Assembly: GCA_035518875.1 (NCBI GenBank)
Contig: DATIXD010000015.1
Coordinates: 1 to 15,934 of the forward strand
Length of the DNA: 15,934 nucleotides
Direction: 5' to 3'
Origin: DATIXD01 sp035518875
GTDB taxonomy: Bacteria; Pseudomonadota; Gammaproteobacteria; Methylococcales; Methylococcaceae
Shown: positions 1 to 7,437 of the stretch, piece after piece
Layout of the letters: each line of letters begins with the position of its first letter
Position numbering within the stretch: the first letter of the stretch is position 1
Translations under genes and position numbers: made by a program
Notes under the pieces: model-generated
The model's input: only the letters and a program-made list of their open reading frames with translations
Told to the model about the DNA's origin: nothing
The model's database searches: none

Positions 1-885
1 AAGGAACTCTACAGGAGCGCTTACCTCGCGATGTTGTGCGCCGAACGTGACTGCCGCGATTTCCTGGAGTATTCCGCAGACAATAGGCAAATCATCCAAC
101 GGGAGGTCGATATCGAGGAAGAGTTGCGGAAATCAGTGGGCAACTACGAGTTCGAATTATTCTATCAGCCGCAACTGGACCTGGAATCCGGGAAAATGTC
201 CTGCGCCGAAGTTCTGCTCCGCTGGAACAGCGCGCGGTTGGGGTTCGTGCCTCCCGATCTGTTCATCCCCATCGCCGAGAAGAATGGCTTGATTAACGAT
301 ATTACGGAATGGATCATTCAAAAGGCGCTCAATTTCCACAGCGAGTTTTTTTCCGCGGGGCAAGAGTTTAATCTGGCGATCAATGTATCACCCCTCAACC
401 TGAAGGACCGCTCGCTTCCCGATTTCATCGAGCAGAGCTTGGGGATATGGGGTGTTCCTGCGAGCCGGTTGACCCTGGAATTGACCGAAGGCGCCATGCT
501 GGATCAGCCGGCGCAGGCCCGGGATATGCTGGAACAGCTGAAGTCCTTAGGCGTTACATTATCGATCGATGATTTCGGCACCGGATATTCCTCTTTGCAG
601 TATATCGGTGACTTGCCGGTCGACGAATTGAAAATCGACAAGTCGTTTATCCTCGATATGGCCACGAACGAGAAGAATCGGCGTATCGTCAAATCCGTCC
701 TGGATTTGGCGAAGAATTTCGATTTAGACGTCGTGGCGGAAGGGGTCGAGGACGACCTTACCATGGCGTCCCTGAAACAGATGGGATGTAATAAGGCCCA
801 GGGTTATTGCATCAGCCGACCGCTGTCCGAGGCTAATTTCCGGCAATATGTCTCAGCGCGGAATGATGCAGACCCTCTGCGATGA
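1..885 (+). CDS. GGDEF-EAL cyclic-di-GMP protein, C-terminal part (5' end outside the window)
   Basis: The frame is open from base 1, so the gene begins upstream; the ATG at 31 is internal. The first ~27 residues (ELYRSAYLAM and onward) match the last helix of a GGDEF domain. A complete EAL phosphodiesterase domain follows at about residues 45-285 of the visible part. The signature EAL motif is present as EVLLRW (about 70-75), with the catalytic Glu kept. Other EAL hallmarks are NVSP, ELTE, DDFGTG (about 190-195), LKIDKSF, VAEGVE and a C-terminal QGY segment. These are the metal and substrate residues of the family, so hydrolysis of cyclic di-GMP to pGpG is likely. Whether the GGDEF half is active cannot be seen. 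The gene is convergent with the phosphatase, with only 12 bases between the stop codons and no clear terminator hairpin. Confidence 0.9.
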   Translation, partial: KELYRSAYLAMLCAERDCRDFLEYSADNRQIIQREVDIEEELRKSVGNYEFELFYQPQLDLESGKMSCAEVLLRWNSARLGFVPPDLFIPIAEKNGLINDITEWIIQKALNFHSEFFSAGQEFNLAINVSPLNLKDRSLPDFIEQSLGIWGVPASRLTLELTEGAMLDQPAQARDMLEQLKSLGVTLSIDDFGTGYSSLQYIGDLPVDELKIDKSFILDMATNEKNRRIVKSVLDLAKNFDLDVVAEGVEDDLTMASLKQMGCNKAQGYCISRPLSEANFRQYVSARNDADPLR

Positions 886-897
886 GGGTTTGGCCGC

Positions 898-3504
898 TCA
901 CTCCACCTGCAGGACTACCATGCTGACATCGTCGTTGAATGATTGGCCGCCGCAAAACTCGTACAGTGATTCGAGCAGCCTGGTGATGACGGCTTCGGGC
1001 GATTCCAGCCGATAGGCGGAAAACAGTTCATCCAGACGGGATACCCCGAAGAATTCGCCGGCCTGGTTCTGAGCCTCGGTGATTCCGTCCGTGTAGAGCA
1101 ACACCCTGTCGCCCTTGTTCAGCCGCATGCGTTTATCCTCGAACTCGACCACCCTCCTGATGCCGAGGATCATGCCGTCGGCGTCCAGCTGCCGGCAGCC
1201 GACCTCGTCTGCACGCAGCAGCAGGGCACAATTGTGGCCGGCATTGGCATAACACAGCTGCCGCGAGGCCAGGTCGTAGCGCAGGTAGAACATGGTGATG
1301 AAAAGCTCCGCGCCGCTGAGATCATCATGGAGCAGTTCGTTCAGCGCGCACAAGACCCCCGCCGCACCCTGATCGGCCTGCCCGGTTCTACGGGCTTCCG
1401 CCTTGAGCGCGCTGCGCACGCCAGCGATCACCAGAGCCGCACCCACGCTGTGGCCGGAAACGTCGGCGATGACGATGTCCAAGGCGTCACCGGTAAAAAA
1501 ATAATCATAATAATCGCCGCCGACATGAGTCGCCGGCAAGCAAATGCCCGCAACCTGCACGCTCTCCAGGCGCAGGGGCGCCTTCGGCAGGAGCGAAAGC
1601 TGGATTTGCTTGGCGATTTCCAGCTCGTGGCGTTCTTCCTCGGCGCGCCGACGTTCGGTCACGTCGGTCTGCACGCCGATGAAATGGGTCAGTTGTCCGG
1701 CTTCGTCCCGCACCGGCGAGATGAGCAATTCATTCCAGAACGCTGCGCCGTCCTTGCGATAATTTTTCAGCGTGACTTCGCAGCCATGCCCTTCGCGAAT
1801 GGCGCGGCTGATTTCCTCGACAGCGGTCTTGTCGGTGTCCGGTCCTTGCAAGACCCACATGCCCTGGCCCAGAAGCTCTTCCCGTGTGTAGCCGGTGATG
1901 CGGCTCAAGGCCGGGTTCACGTATATGTTGGGATTGCCCTTCTTGCGGGCATCGGTGATGTCGATGCCTACGCTCACCGCCTCGATGGCGCGGTCGCGCA
2001 GGCGCAGGGCGTCTTCATAGCGCTTGCGCGCGGTGATGTCATGGTCGACGCCGCGCCATTTGATCAGCCGCCCCTGGCCGTCGAAGATCGGCTCGCCGGT
2101 GGATTCGGTGAACACCTCGTGGCCGTCTTTGTGACGGTAGCGGTTGACCAGCCGGAAGAAGGGCGCCTGGACTTCCGGCGTGGGCGGCAACTCGGTGGTC
2201 CAACGCAATTTATCTTCGTCCGTCAACAGATCCAGATAGGGTCTGCCGAGAACCTCCTCCGGCTGGTACCCGAGAATCTGGCGCACCGCCCCGCTGCTGT
2301 AGACGTAACGTCCCTCGGGGTCCTGCTCCCATAACCATTCGCCGGTCATCTCGGCCACTTGGCGGAAGCGCTCCTCACTCTCCTGCAAGGCTTCCTTGTC
2401 CCGCTTCCCTTCGGTGATGTCCTGCTGGATCGCCAGGAAATGGGTGACCGCGCCCGCCGCATTTCGTATCGGCGAGATGGTCTCCAGCGCCCAATAAAGC
2501 GCCCCGCATTTTTTTTTATCCCGGATTTCTTCCCTCCATTCGCCGCCCTGCCGGAGGGTTTTCCGCAACCGCAGGTACTGTTCCGGGGTTGTTTGAGGCG
2601 ACTGCAACAGCGAGGGGTTCTTGCCGATGATTTCCTCGGCGGTATAGCCGGTGAGGCGGGTAAAACTGGGATTCACGTATTCGATCGTCCCCTCCAGGTC
2701 GGTGATCATCACGGCGCTGGGGCTCTGTTCCACAGCGCTGGAGAGGGTAAGGAGCTTTTCTTCGGCCCGTTTCCTGCCGGTCAGATCATGGATCACGGCG
2801 ACGAACAGCCGCCTCTCGCCGACTTGCGCCTCGCCGATGGAAAGATGGATCGGGAAGAGGGTTCCATCCTGGCGCTTGCCCGTCACTTCCCGGCCTATGC
2901 CGATGATCTTCTTGACGCCCGTACGCAGGTAGTTCGCGATATAACTGTCGTGTGCCTCGTGGTCGGGCGAGGGCATGAGCAGGCTGACGTTACGGCCCAG
3001 GACTTCCTCGTCGCGGTAGCCGAACAAATGCTCCGCTGCGGGATTGAACAGCTGGATGATGCCGTTTTCATCCGCGGCGACCACCCCGTCGGCGATGGTA
3101 TCGAGTATCGCCTTGAGTTTGGTTTCGCTCTCGCGCAAGGCTACATCGCAGGCCTGCGCGGCGGAAATCACATGAAATCTGAGCACCGCGCCATCCGTTG
3201 TGGGGGCTTCGCGGATGGGCAAGAGGCTGAAAAAAACCTGAAGGACGCTGCCGTCGCCGCGTTTGAACAGGCCGCTTTCATAGAGGCACGATTGTCCCAG
3301 AGCGAGCGCACGCCTTAGAAATGGGGTCAGGCTCTCGGCGGCAAACGTCGCGAGCGGGTTACTGCCGACAATTGCGTCTTCCCTGTAACCCAGAAGACTC
3401 AATGCGGCCGCATTCACTGCCTGCACCCGCCCCTCCCGATCAAGCAGGCAAACGCCGTCTTCGAGGGAATCCAGAATAGCACTTAGGAGTCGCTTTTCAT
3501 TCAT
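898..3504 (-). CDS. Five-PAS sensor SpoIIE/RsbU-type serine phosphatase
   Basis: This is a predicted soluble sensor protein of 868 residues with no membrane segment. It has five PAS domains at about 5-114, 129-244, 253-366, 377-493 and 504-619, a short linker helix, then a PP2C-like SpoIIE domain at about 640-868. The phosphatase keeps its metal-binding motifs: GGDYYDY (D664), ADVSGHS (D681), YANAGHN, YTDGITE (D806) and NDDVS (D858/D859). Proteins of this type usually dephosphorylate an anti-sigma-factor antagonist. No partner STAS or HPT gene is adjacent. PAS2 has the FixL haem-PAS pattern, with a His at 185 and an Arg 20 residues later (R205). PAS5 is LOV-like but has Met549 where the photoactive Cys belongs. 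A TTG codon sits directly before the chosen ATG (at 3507); there is no strong Shine-Dalgarno for either. A small inverted repeat (GAGCT/AGCTC, 3532-3546) lies in the leader. Confidence 0.93.
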   Translation of the reverse strand: MNEKRLLSAILDSLEDGVCLLDREGRVQAVNAAALSLLGYREDAIVGSNPLATFAAESLTPFLRRALALGQSCLYESGLFKRGDGSVLQVFFSLLPIREAPTTDGAVLRFHVISAAQACDVALRESETKLKAILDTIADGVVAADENGIIQLFNPAAEHLFGYRDEEVLGRNVSLLMPSPDHEAHDSYIANYLRTGVKKIIGIGREVTGKRQDGTLFPIHLSIGEAQVGERRLFVAVIHDLTGRKRAEEKLLTLSSAVEQSPSAVMITDLEGTIEYVNPSFTRLTGYTAEEIIGKNPSLLQSPQTTPEQYLRLRKTLRQGGEWREEIRDKKKCGALYWALETISPIRNAAGAVTHFLAIQQDITEGKRDKEALQESEERFRQVAEMTGEWLWEQDPEGRYVYSSGAVRQILGYQPEEVLGRPYLDLLTDEDKLRWTTELPPTPEVQAPFFRLVNRYRHKDGHEVFTESTGEPIFDGQGRLIKWRGVDHDITARKRYEDALRLRDRAIEAVSVGIDITDARKKGNPNIYVNPALSRITGYTREELLGQGMWVLQGPDTDKTAVEEISRAIREGHGCEVTLKNYRKDGAAFWNELLISPVRDEAGQLTHFIGVQTDVTERRRAEEERHELEIAKQIQLSLLPKAPLRLESVQVAGICLPATHVGGDYYDYFFTGDALDIVIADVSGHSVGAALVIAGVRSALKAEARRTGQADQGAAGVLCALNELLHDDLSGAELFITMFYLRYDLASRQLCYANAGHNCALLLRADEVGCRQLDADGMILGIRRVVEFEDKRMRLNKGDRVLLYTDGITEAQNQAGEFFGVSRLDELFSAYRLESPEAVITRLLESLYEFCGGQSFNDDVSMVVLQVE

Positions 3505-3507
3505 CAA

Positions 3508-4017
3508 TCGAACCCAAAAGGCAGCGTTAATGAGCTACGAAAGCTCTTCGCGAACGCCGAGACCGTCCCCTAGCTCACGAAAAATTCTGCGGGCGGTAAG
3601 CGTAACCCCGATTAGCTGAGGCAGTCATAGCCATCTACCCTAACAGCGGCGGAAATCCTCGGCAAGCGGGCGGTAGTCTTCTCGAATCCGGACTGTTCCC
3701 TGACGGCGCCCCGACACCGATGGCAGACATGGTTAAACCGAACCGTGCGGTGGACAAAACCCGCGCTATGGGCCACACCGCGCCGCGCAAAGAAGATAAA
3801 ATGATGCTCCGTCTCGACGCATGGTCGAAGAACGGTTCGTGCATTCCGAACGATGGCCGCGCGAGGGTGGTGTGCTCGCCCTGATTCGTTCGCGGGTCGA
3901 TCTTGTTCAAACGGAATTTCCTGAAACGCAAGACTCAATTCCGGCGTTCAAGCTATCTAAAACACTCGTGGGGCCTGAAGGCTGCCCAACATCAAAAGAG
4001 AAACCCAAGCAACACGC
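3508..4017. other. Gene-free spacer between divergent phosphatase and tonB genes
   Basis: About 510 bases separate two divergent genes, so both promoters should lie here. I see no convincing -35/-10 pair, sigma-54 site or Fur-box-like AT-rich palindrome. A 54-codon frame with an ATG runs from 3720 to 3884 on the plus strand, inside a longer open frame without other starts. A 108-codon frame lies on the minus strand at 3612-3938. Neither has a Shine-Dalgarno or a recognisable domain, so neither is called as a gene. Confidence 0.5.
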
Positions 4018-4728
4018 ATGAATTCGATCCACGCCGACCTCGATCCGGGACTTCGCCCGTGGAACGCACCGGTGTTGGCCATCGCCGTTTCGGCCTTGCT
4101 GCATGGCGCGATCTGGAGCACGTGGCTGACTTTGAAAACCGAACCCGAGCCGGAATTCAAGCCGCCGGAGGTCATCGAGGTCTCGCTGATCGCCGCGCAA
4201 CCCGCGGCGCCGCCGCCGCAAGTCCAGCCGCCGCCCGAACCGCCCAAACCCCAGCCCAAGCAGGAGAAACCGGTGGAGAAGCCCGCGCCGAAAAAGCCGG
4301 ACAAGCCCAAACCCAAGCCGACGGCGAAACCGGCTCCACGATCGGAACCTGCACCCGAGCCCGCCGAGGAGTCCCCTGCGCCGATGCTGCAGGCCCCGCC
4401 GGCGCCGGTCGAAGCGAAACCGACCGCGCCGGCGCCCGCTCCCTTCGTCGAGGCCAGTTACAAATCGCCGTCGCTGCACAATCCGCCGACGCGTTATCCG
4501 CGGATCGCTCTGGAGCGGCAGTGGGAGGGCGCGGTGACCCTGCGGGTGCAGGTGCTGGCCAACGGCTCGGCCGGCGAGATAAAGGTTGAACGCACCAGCG
4601 GCCACGAGATTCTCGACGAGGCGACCATCGAACAGGTCAGAAACTGGCGCTTCATCCCGGCCCGCAAGGGCGATCAGGCCGTCGTCAGCTGGGTCATTAT
4701 CCCGATTGAATACAAACTGAAACGCTAA
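4018..4728 (+). CDS. tonB: TonB energy transducer
   Basis: TonB couples the inner-membrane proton motive force, via ExbB-ExbD, to outer-membrane TonB-dependent receptors. The 236-residue product has a single N-terminal anchor at about 17-38 carrying the TonB SxxxH motif (S25, H29). A long Pro/Lys/Glu-rich periplasm-spanning linker runs over about 43-142, with repeated PKP, KPK and PAP units. A C-terminal TonB domain covers about 148-236, with YPRIA, GAVTLRVQVL, GEI and the closing WRFIPA and VIIPIEYKL strands. The start is the first ATG before the anchor; only a weak AAAAGAG lies upstream, and rather far away. exbB follows after 13 bases and exbD overlaps or abuts it, so the three form one operon. 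No receptor or Fur-like box is visible next to it, so the transported substrate (iron, haem, copper or B12) cannot be named. Confidence 0.93.
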   Translation: MNSIHADLDPGLRPWNAPVLAIAVSALLHGAIWSTWLTLKTEPEPEFKPPEVIEVSLIAAQPAAPPPQVQPPPEPPKPQPKQEKPVEKPAPKKPDKPKPKPTAKPAPRSEPAPEPAEESPAPMLQAPPAPVEAKPTAPAPAPFVEASYKSPSLHNPPTRYPRIALERQWEGAVTLRVQVLANGSAGEIKVERTSGHEILDEATIEQVRNWRFIPARKGDQAVVSWVIIPIEYKLKR

Positions 4729-4741
4729 CAAGGATCAACTC

Positions 4742-5407
4742 ATGATTGAAATGTCTTCCGCCGGGATCGTTCAGATCACCTTATGGGTGCTGATCGGATT
4801 TTCCGTCCTGACCTGGGGCATCATTTTCCTCAAAAGCTGGACGATTTGGCGCATAGGCCGTCACAACCGCGCCTACGGCCAGGCCTTCTGGGCTGCGGCC
4901 GATCTGCGGGCGGCAGCCGATCTTGATCACGCCGCCAGCGCCATGGGCCGCATCGCCCGAGCCGGCTTCCACGTGCTGAGCGACGTTCGCAGCAAGGCTT
5001 CGCGCATGCTGGAGTTGAGCGGCGATATCCAGTCGATTCTGGAGCGTTCTTTGCGTCAGCAGATCAGCAAGGAGCGCAAGGTACTGGAACAAGGCCTGTC
5101 CATGCTGGCCAGCATTGGCAGCACTTCGCCCTTCGTCGGTCTGTTCGGTACCGTATGGGGGATCATGCACGCCCTGGAGGACATCAGCAAAGCCAAGTCG
5201 GCCAGCCTGGACGTGGTGGCCGGCCCCATCGGCGAAGCCCTGATCGCCACCGCCATCGGCATTGCCGCCGCCATCCCGGCGGTGCTGGCTTACAACTTTT
5301 TTCTGAGGCGCATCAAGCTGTGCGAGGCGGAGCTGGAATACTTCGCCATCGATTTTCTCAATCTGGCGGTCAAGGCCGGACTCAAGGCCAACAACGGAGG
5401 CGAATGA
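4742..5407 (+). CDS. exbB: ExbB, MotA/TolQ/ExbB-family proton channel subunit
   Basis: The 221-residue inner-membrane protein forms the pentameric channel scaffold around ExbD and energises TonB. Membrane segments are predicted at about 10-30, 124-145 and 165-189, with a large cytoplasmic stretch between the first two, as in the family. The signature GSTSPFVGLFGTVWGI lies at about 126-141. The last helix is GEALIATAIGIAAAIPAVLAYN; E165 matches the conserved Glu176 of E. coli ExbB, and T137 and T170 match the channel-lining threonines. TolQ shares this fold; the tonB-exbB-exbD order and absence of tolA/tolB favour ExbB. AAGGA at 4730-4734 is a well-placed Shine-Dalgarno. The stop overlaps one candidate exbD start (ATGA at 5404). 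Confidence 0.93.
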   Translation: MIEMSSAGIVQITLWVLIGFSVLTWGIIFLKSWTIWRIGRHNRAYGQAFWAAADLRAAADLDHAASAMGRIARAGFHVLSDVRSKASRMLELSGDIQSILERSLRQQISKERKVLEQGLSMLASIGSTSPFVGLFGTVWGIMHALEDISKAKSASLDVVAGPIGEALIATAIGIAAAIPAVLAYNFFLRRIKLCEAELEYFAIDFLNLAVKAGLKANNGGE

Positions 5408-5409
5408 CG

Positions 5410-5814
5410 ATGGCGTTCAAGACCGATTCTTCCGACCGGGAAGCCATGAGTGAAATCAATGTGACGCCCCTGGTGGACGTCATGCTGGTGTTGCTGGTGG
5501 TGTTCATCGTCACCGCGCCGCTGCTCACCCAGGCCGTGCGCGTCGACCTGCCGAAAACCGAGAAAACCGAGCCGGCGCCGGACAAGCATCTGGCCACCAT
5601 CGCCATCGACGCCCAGGGCCAAATTACCCTGAACGAGCAGCCGCAACCCCTGGAAGGGCTGGGGGTGCAACTGTACGGCCTGCAACAGGCTGATCCGGAA
5701 CTCATCGTCCAATTCCAGGCCGATGCCGCCGTCCCTTACGGCAAGGTCGCCGAAGCTATGGCTGTCGCCCATCGGGCGGGCATTACCAAGCTGGCATTCA
5801 TCACCCGCGAGTGA
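5410..5814 (+). CDS. exbD: ExbD/TolR-family proton channel subunit
   Basis: This is the small partner of ExbB: a single membrane helix plus a periplasmic domain. The 134-residue product has a short cytoplasmic head, then INVTPLVDVMLVLLVVFIV (about 16-34). The helix contains Asp23, equivalent to the proton-carrying Asp25 of E. coli ExbD. The periplasmic domain includes VDLPKTE, TIAIDAQGQITLN, VQFQADAAVPYGKV and ITKLAFITRE, all standard for the family. Two starts are possible. The ATG at 5404 overlaps the exbB stop but lies only 3 bases after GGAGG (5396-5400). The ATG at 5410 lies 9 bases after it and is preferred; the choice changes the protein by two residues. It is the last gene of the tonB operon. 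Confidence 0.92.
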   Translation: MAFKTDSSDREAMSEINVTPLVDVMLVLLVVFIVTAPLLTQAVRVDLPKTEKTEPAPDKHLATIAIDAQGQITLNEQPQPLEGLGVQLYGLQQADPELIVQFQADAAVPYGKVAEAMAVAHRAGITKLAFITRE

Positions 5815-5873
5815 GGCCTTTTGGCAAATTTTGCTCCCGGGCCTAGGTGGCGCCGGCTTTCCGAGCACCATCG

Positions 5874-5903
5874 GCACCTCAAATCGCCCTTCTTTGGAGG
5901 TGC
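5874..5903. repeat. Inverted repeat downstream of exbD
   Basis: GCACCTC (5874-5880) is matched by GAGGTGC (5897-5903). The stem can extend by three A-T pairs past a single bulged G, leaving a 9-base loop. It lies 60 bases after the exbD stop. There is no T-run on either side, so it is not a standard intrinsic terminator. It could slow 3' decay of the tonB-exbBD message or be an operator for the next gene. Confidence 0.45.
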
Positions 5904-6050
5904 GCTCACTTATCCAGGCATCTCACCGCCGTGATTCGGCTCCATGCGGGTATTGATCGCTGTAGTTCTCGTGAGTTTGCAAATGGCTGAGTGAAGTTGA
6001 ACAATGCGCATGAGCATCGACAAGAATTTTTCTGAACAAATCTTCCCGAC

Positions 6051-6848
6051 ATGAATCCCAGTCCGATGACCTTCGTCGCCCTCATCACCGGAGCCACCGG
6101 GGCGATCGGCAACGCCATCGCGTGTCAGATCGCCTCGAGAGAGGATTATGAGGTCGTCTTGCTTTGTCGAAATCCGCACAAGGCCGAGCGCGCGGTGAGC
6201 GCAATCAAGTCCAGAACCTGCAACGACAAGGTGTCTTACGCGGTGGTCGACCTGTCTCTGCGTGCTTCGATAGGCGCCTTCGCATCGGGTTGGCGCAAGC
6301 CCGTCCATGTCCTGGTCAACAACGCGGCGATCGCTCCCCTTACGCGGGAGGAAACCCGGGAGGGGATTGAATTACAGTTTGCGACCAACGTGCTGGGCTA
6401 CTACTGGCTGACCCGGGCACTGGAACCGCAGCTCATCCGATCCGCGCCCGGACGCGTCGTCAATGTCGCGAGTTACTGGGCAGGGGATCTGGATGTCGGC
6501 GATCTGGAATTCAAGCGCCGGCGTTACGATCAACATCAAGCCTATCGGCAATCAAAGCAGGCCAACAGAATGCTCACGGCCGCTCTCGCCGAGAGGCTGA
6601 GACCCCACCGTGTGACTGTCAATGCCTGTCATTCCGGTGATGTCAATTCAACATTGAGCAATGCACTTGGCTTCGGTGGCCACGAACCCCCCGACCAAGG
6701 CGCCAGAACGCCGGTTTGGCTAGCCACCGATCCCGGCATGCAAACGGTCACGGGTAAATACTTCGAACATTCGCGGGAAGTCCGCTGCCGCTATGTTGAA
6801 CACAGTGCACAAGTGGCGGCGCTGGACACGGCATGCGGGCGCTACTGA
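6051..6848 (+). CDS. Short-chain dehydrogenase/reductase (SDR), retinol-dehydrogenase-like
   Basis: This is a predicted cytoplasmic NAD(P)-dependent oxidoreductase of 265 residues, the usual length for a classical SDR. The cofactor motif TGATGAIG is at 13-20 and NNAA at 90-93. The catalytic set is N113 (TNVLG), S141 (VNVAS) and YRQSK (Y165, K169). R40 in LLCRN after the second strand suggests NADP(H) preference, as does the similarity to retinol/protochlorophyllide-reductase-like SDRs. The substrate is unknown. No Shine-Dalgarno is visible before the ATG at 6051; a second in-frame ATG at 6066 starts closer to the first strand and is a possible alternative. The gene stands alone: 235 bases from exbD and followed by decayed DNA. 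Confidence 0.88.
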   Translation: MNPSPMTFVALITGATGAIGNAIACQIASREDYEVVLLCRNPHKAERAVSAIKSRTCNDKVSYAVVDLSLRASIGAFASGWRKPVHVLVNNAAIAPLTREETREGIELQFATNVLGYYWLTRALEPQLIRSAPGRVVNVASYWAGDLDVGDLEFKRRRYDQHQAYRQSKQANRMLTAALAERLRPHRVTVNACHSGDVNSTLSNALGFGGHEPPDQGARTPVWLATDPGMQTVTGKYFEHSREVRCRYVEHSAQVAALDTACGRY

Positions 6849-6869
6849 CCTAAAAAATGGACTCCAGAC

Positions 6870-6891
6870 CCTTTCCCTTTTCGGGGGAAGG
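6870..6891. repeat. Intergenic repeat-type hairpin after the SDR gene
   Basis: CCTTTCCC (6870-6877) pairs with GGGGAAGG (6884-6891) around a TTTTCG loop, with one G-T wobble. The following GTTGGGATTGGGG completes a pattern like the dispersed CCCTCTCCC / GGGAGAGGG-TTGGGG intergenic repeats common in GC-rich proteobacteria. It starts 21 bases after the SDR stop and may stabilise or end that transcript. Copy number elsewhere in the genome cannot be judged from one window. Confidence 0.5.
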
Positions 6892-6986
6892 TTGGGATTG
6901 GGGGCGATCAAGAACGCCAACAGCCTGCTGCGTCGGTCGTGCGCGCCCCTCGCCAGATATGCTTCGTTGCGCAATTAAGCGTTTCG

Positions 6987-7195
6987 TTAAAAGCGCCAGT
7001 GGAGCTGTAGGCCTACGATGTCGATCTGGTCGGAGAATCGGCCGAGAGGAGATCGCCTGTCGGGCCGACGGTCCCAGCGTTCCCAGACAAACGCTGCCGA
7101 AATCGACGGCGTTCGTCAGTTTCGCGTCGAGATACTGCCCATTCAGGCCAGCGCCGAAGCTGAGTTCGTCGTCGATCTTTACCGAGATGACGCCT
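6987..7195 (-). pseudogene. Remnant of a FadL/OmpP1-type outer-membrane transporter
   Basis: On the minus strand two pieces of one family appear in different frames. The 5' piece (about 7195-7096) reads IDDELSFGAGLNGQYLDAK and continues LTNAVDFG, the strand-turn signature of the FadL middle region. The 3' piece (about 7047-6987) reads GRFSDQIDIVGLQLHWRF and stop, a textbook beta-barrel end with terminal Phe. In an intact FadL of over 400 residues these are separated by roughly 200 residues; here only about 20 codons lie between them, with a frame change. The N-terminal half, signal peptide and start are absent. The gene is therefore a deletion-decayed relic. The upstream boundary is approximate. 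Confidence 0.7.
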
Positions 7196-7268
7196 GCTCC
7201 ATTTTTCGCGACATTCAGGATCGCATGCCGGTCATTCGCGATTCTTCCGCTTTTCAGGCCTGGCTTGA

Positions 7269-7412
7269 CCGGAATACCAGGGCAGCCTCGCTGTGCAAGC
7301 ATTGCTCAAACCCAGTGACTGTGCTCAGATGAATGCCAATCCGGTCGGCACCTGGGTGAACAATCCGCCGCATGACGATCCCCAGGAGATCGAGCCGGTC
7401 ATGCCTGGTTAG
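7269..7412 (+). other. Possible C-terminal fragment of an unidentified gene
   Basis: A 47-codon open stretch follows an in-frame stop at 7266 and ends at TAG 7410-7412. It includes NPVGTWVNNPPHDDPQEIEP, which has the look of an exposed protein tail. The only ATG (7329) would give 27 residues and has no Shine-Dalgarno. I do not recognise the family. It may be another relic in this decayed stretch, or chance. Confidence 0.2.
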
Positions 7413-7437
7413 GCAAATGTACTCATAGGGTATTGAA

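Noticed and set aside
1234..3318. Long plus-strand frames (366 and 319 codons) opposite the PAS-phosphatase
   Set aside because: They mirror the GC-rich coding frame of the minus-strand gene and show no domain, while the minus strand carries unmistakable PAS and SpoIIE motifs.
3720..3884. 54-codon plus-strand frame in the same spacer
   Set aside because: It reads plausibly but has no Shine-Dalgarno and no family resemblance, and it overlaps the minus-strand frame.
3612..3938. 108-codon minus-strand frame in the spacer before tonB
   Set aside because: No ribosome site, no recognisable domain, and an Arg/His-rich composition typical of chance frames in GC-rich DNA.
5821..5835. Sigma-54-like TGGCA...TTTTGC after exbD
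   Set aside because: The GG to GC distance is two bases too short for an RpoN promoter.
6004..6054. 16-codon frame whose stop overlaps the SDR start, a possible leader peptide
   Set aside because: No ribosome site, no regulatory codon pattern and no attenuator hairpin.
6857..7332. Plus-strand frames of 153 and 104 codons between the SDR and ABM genes
   Set aside because: They run antisense to the FadL remnant and through the repeat hairpin, and show no protein features.
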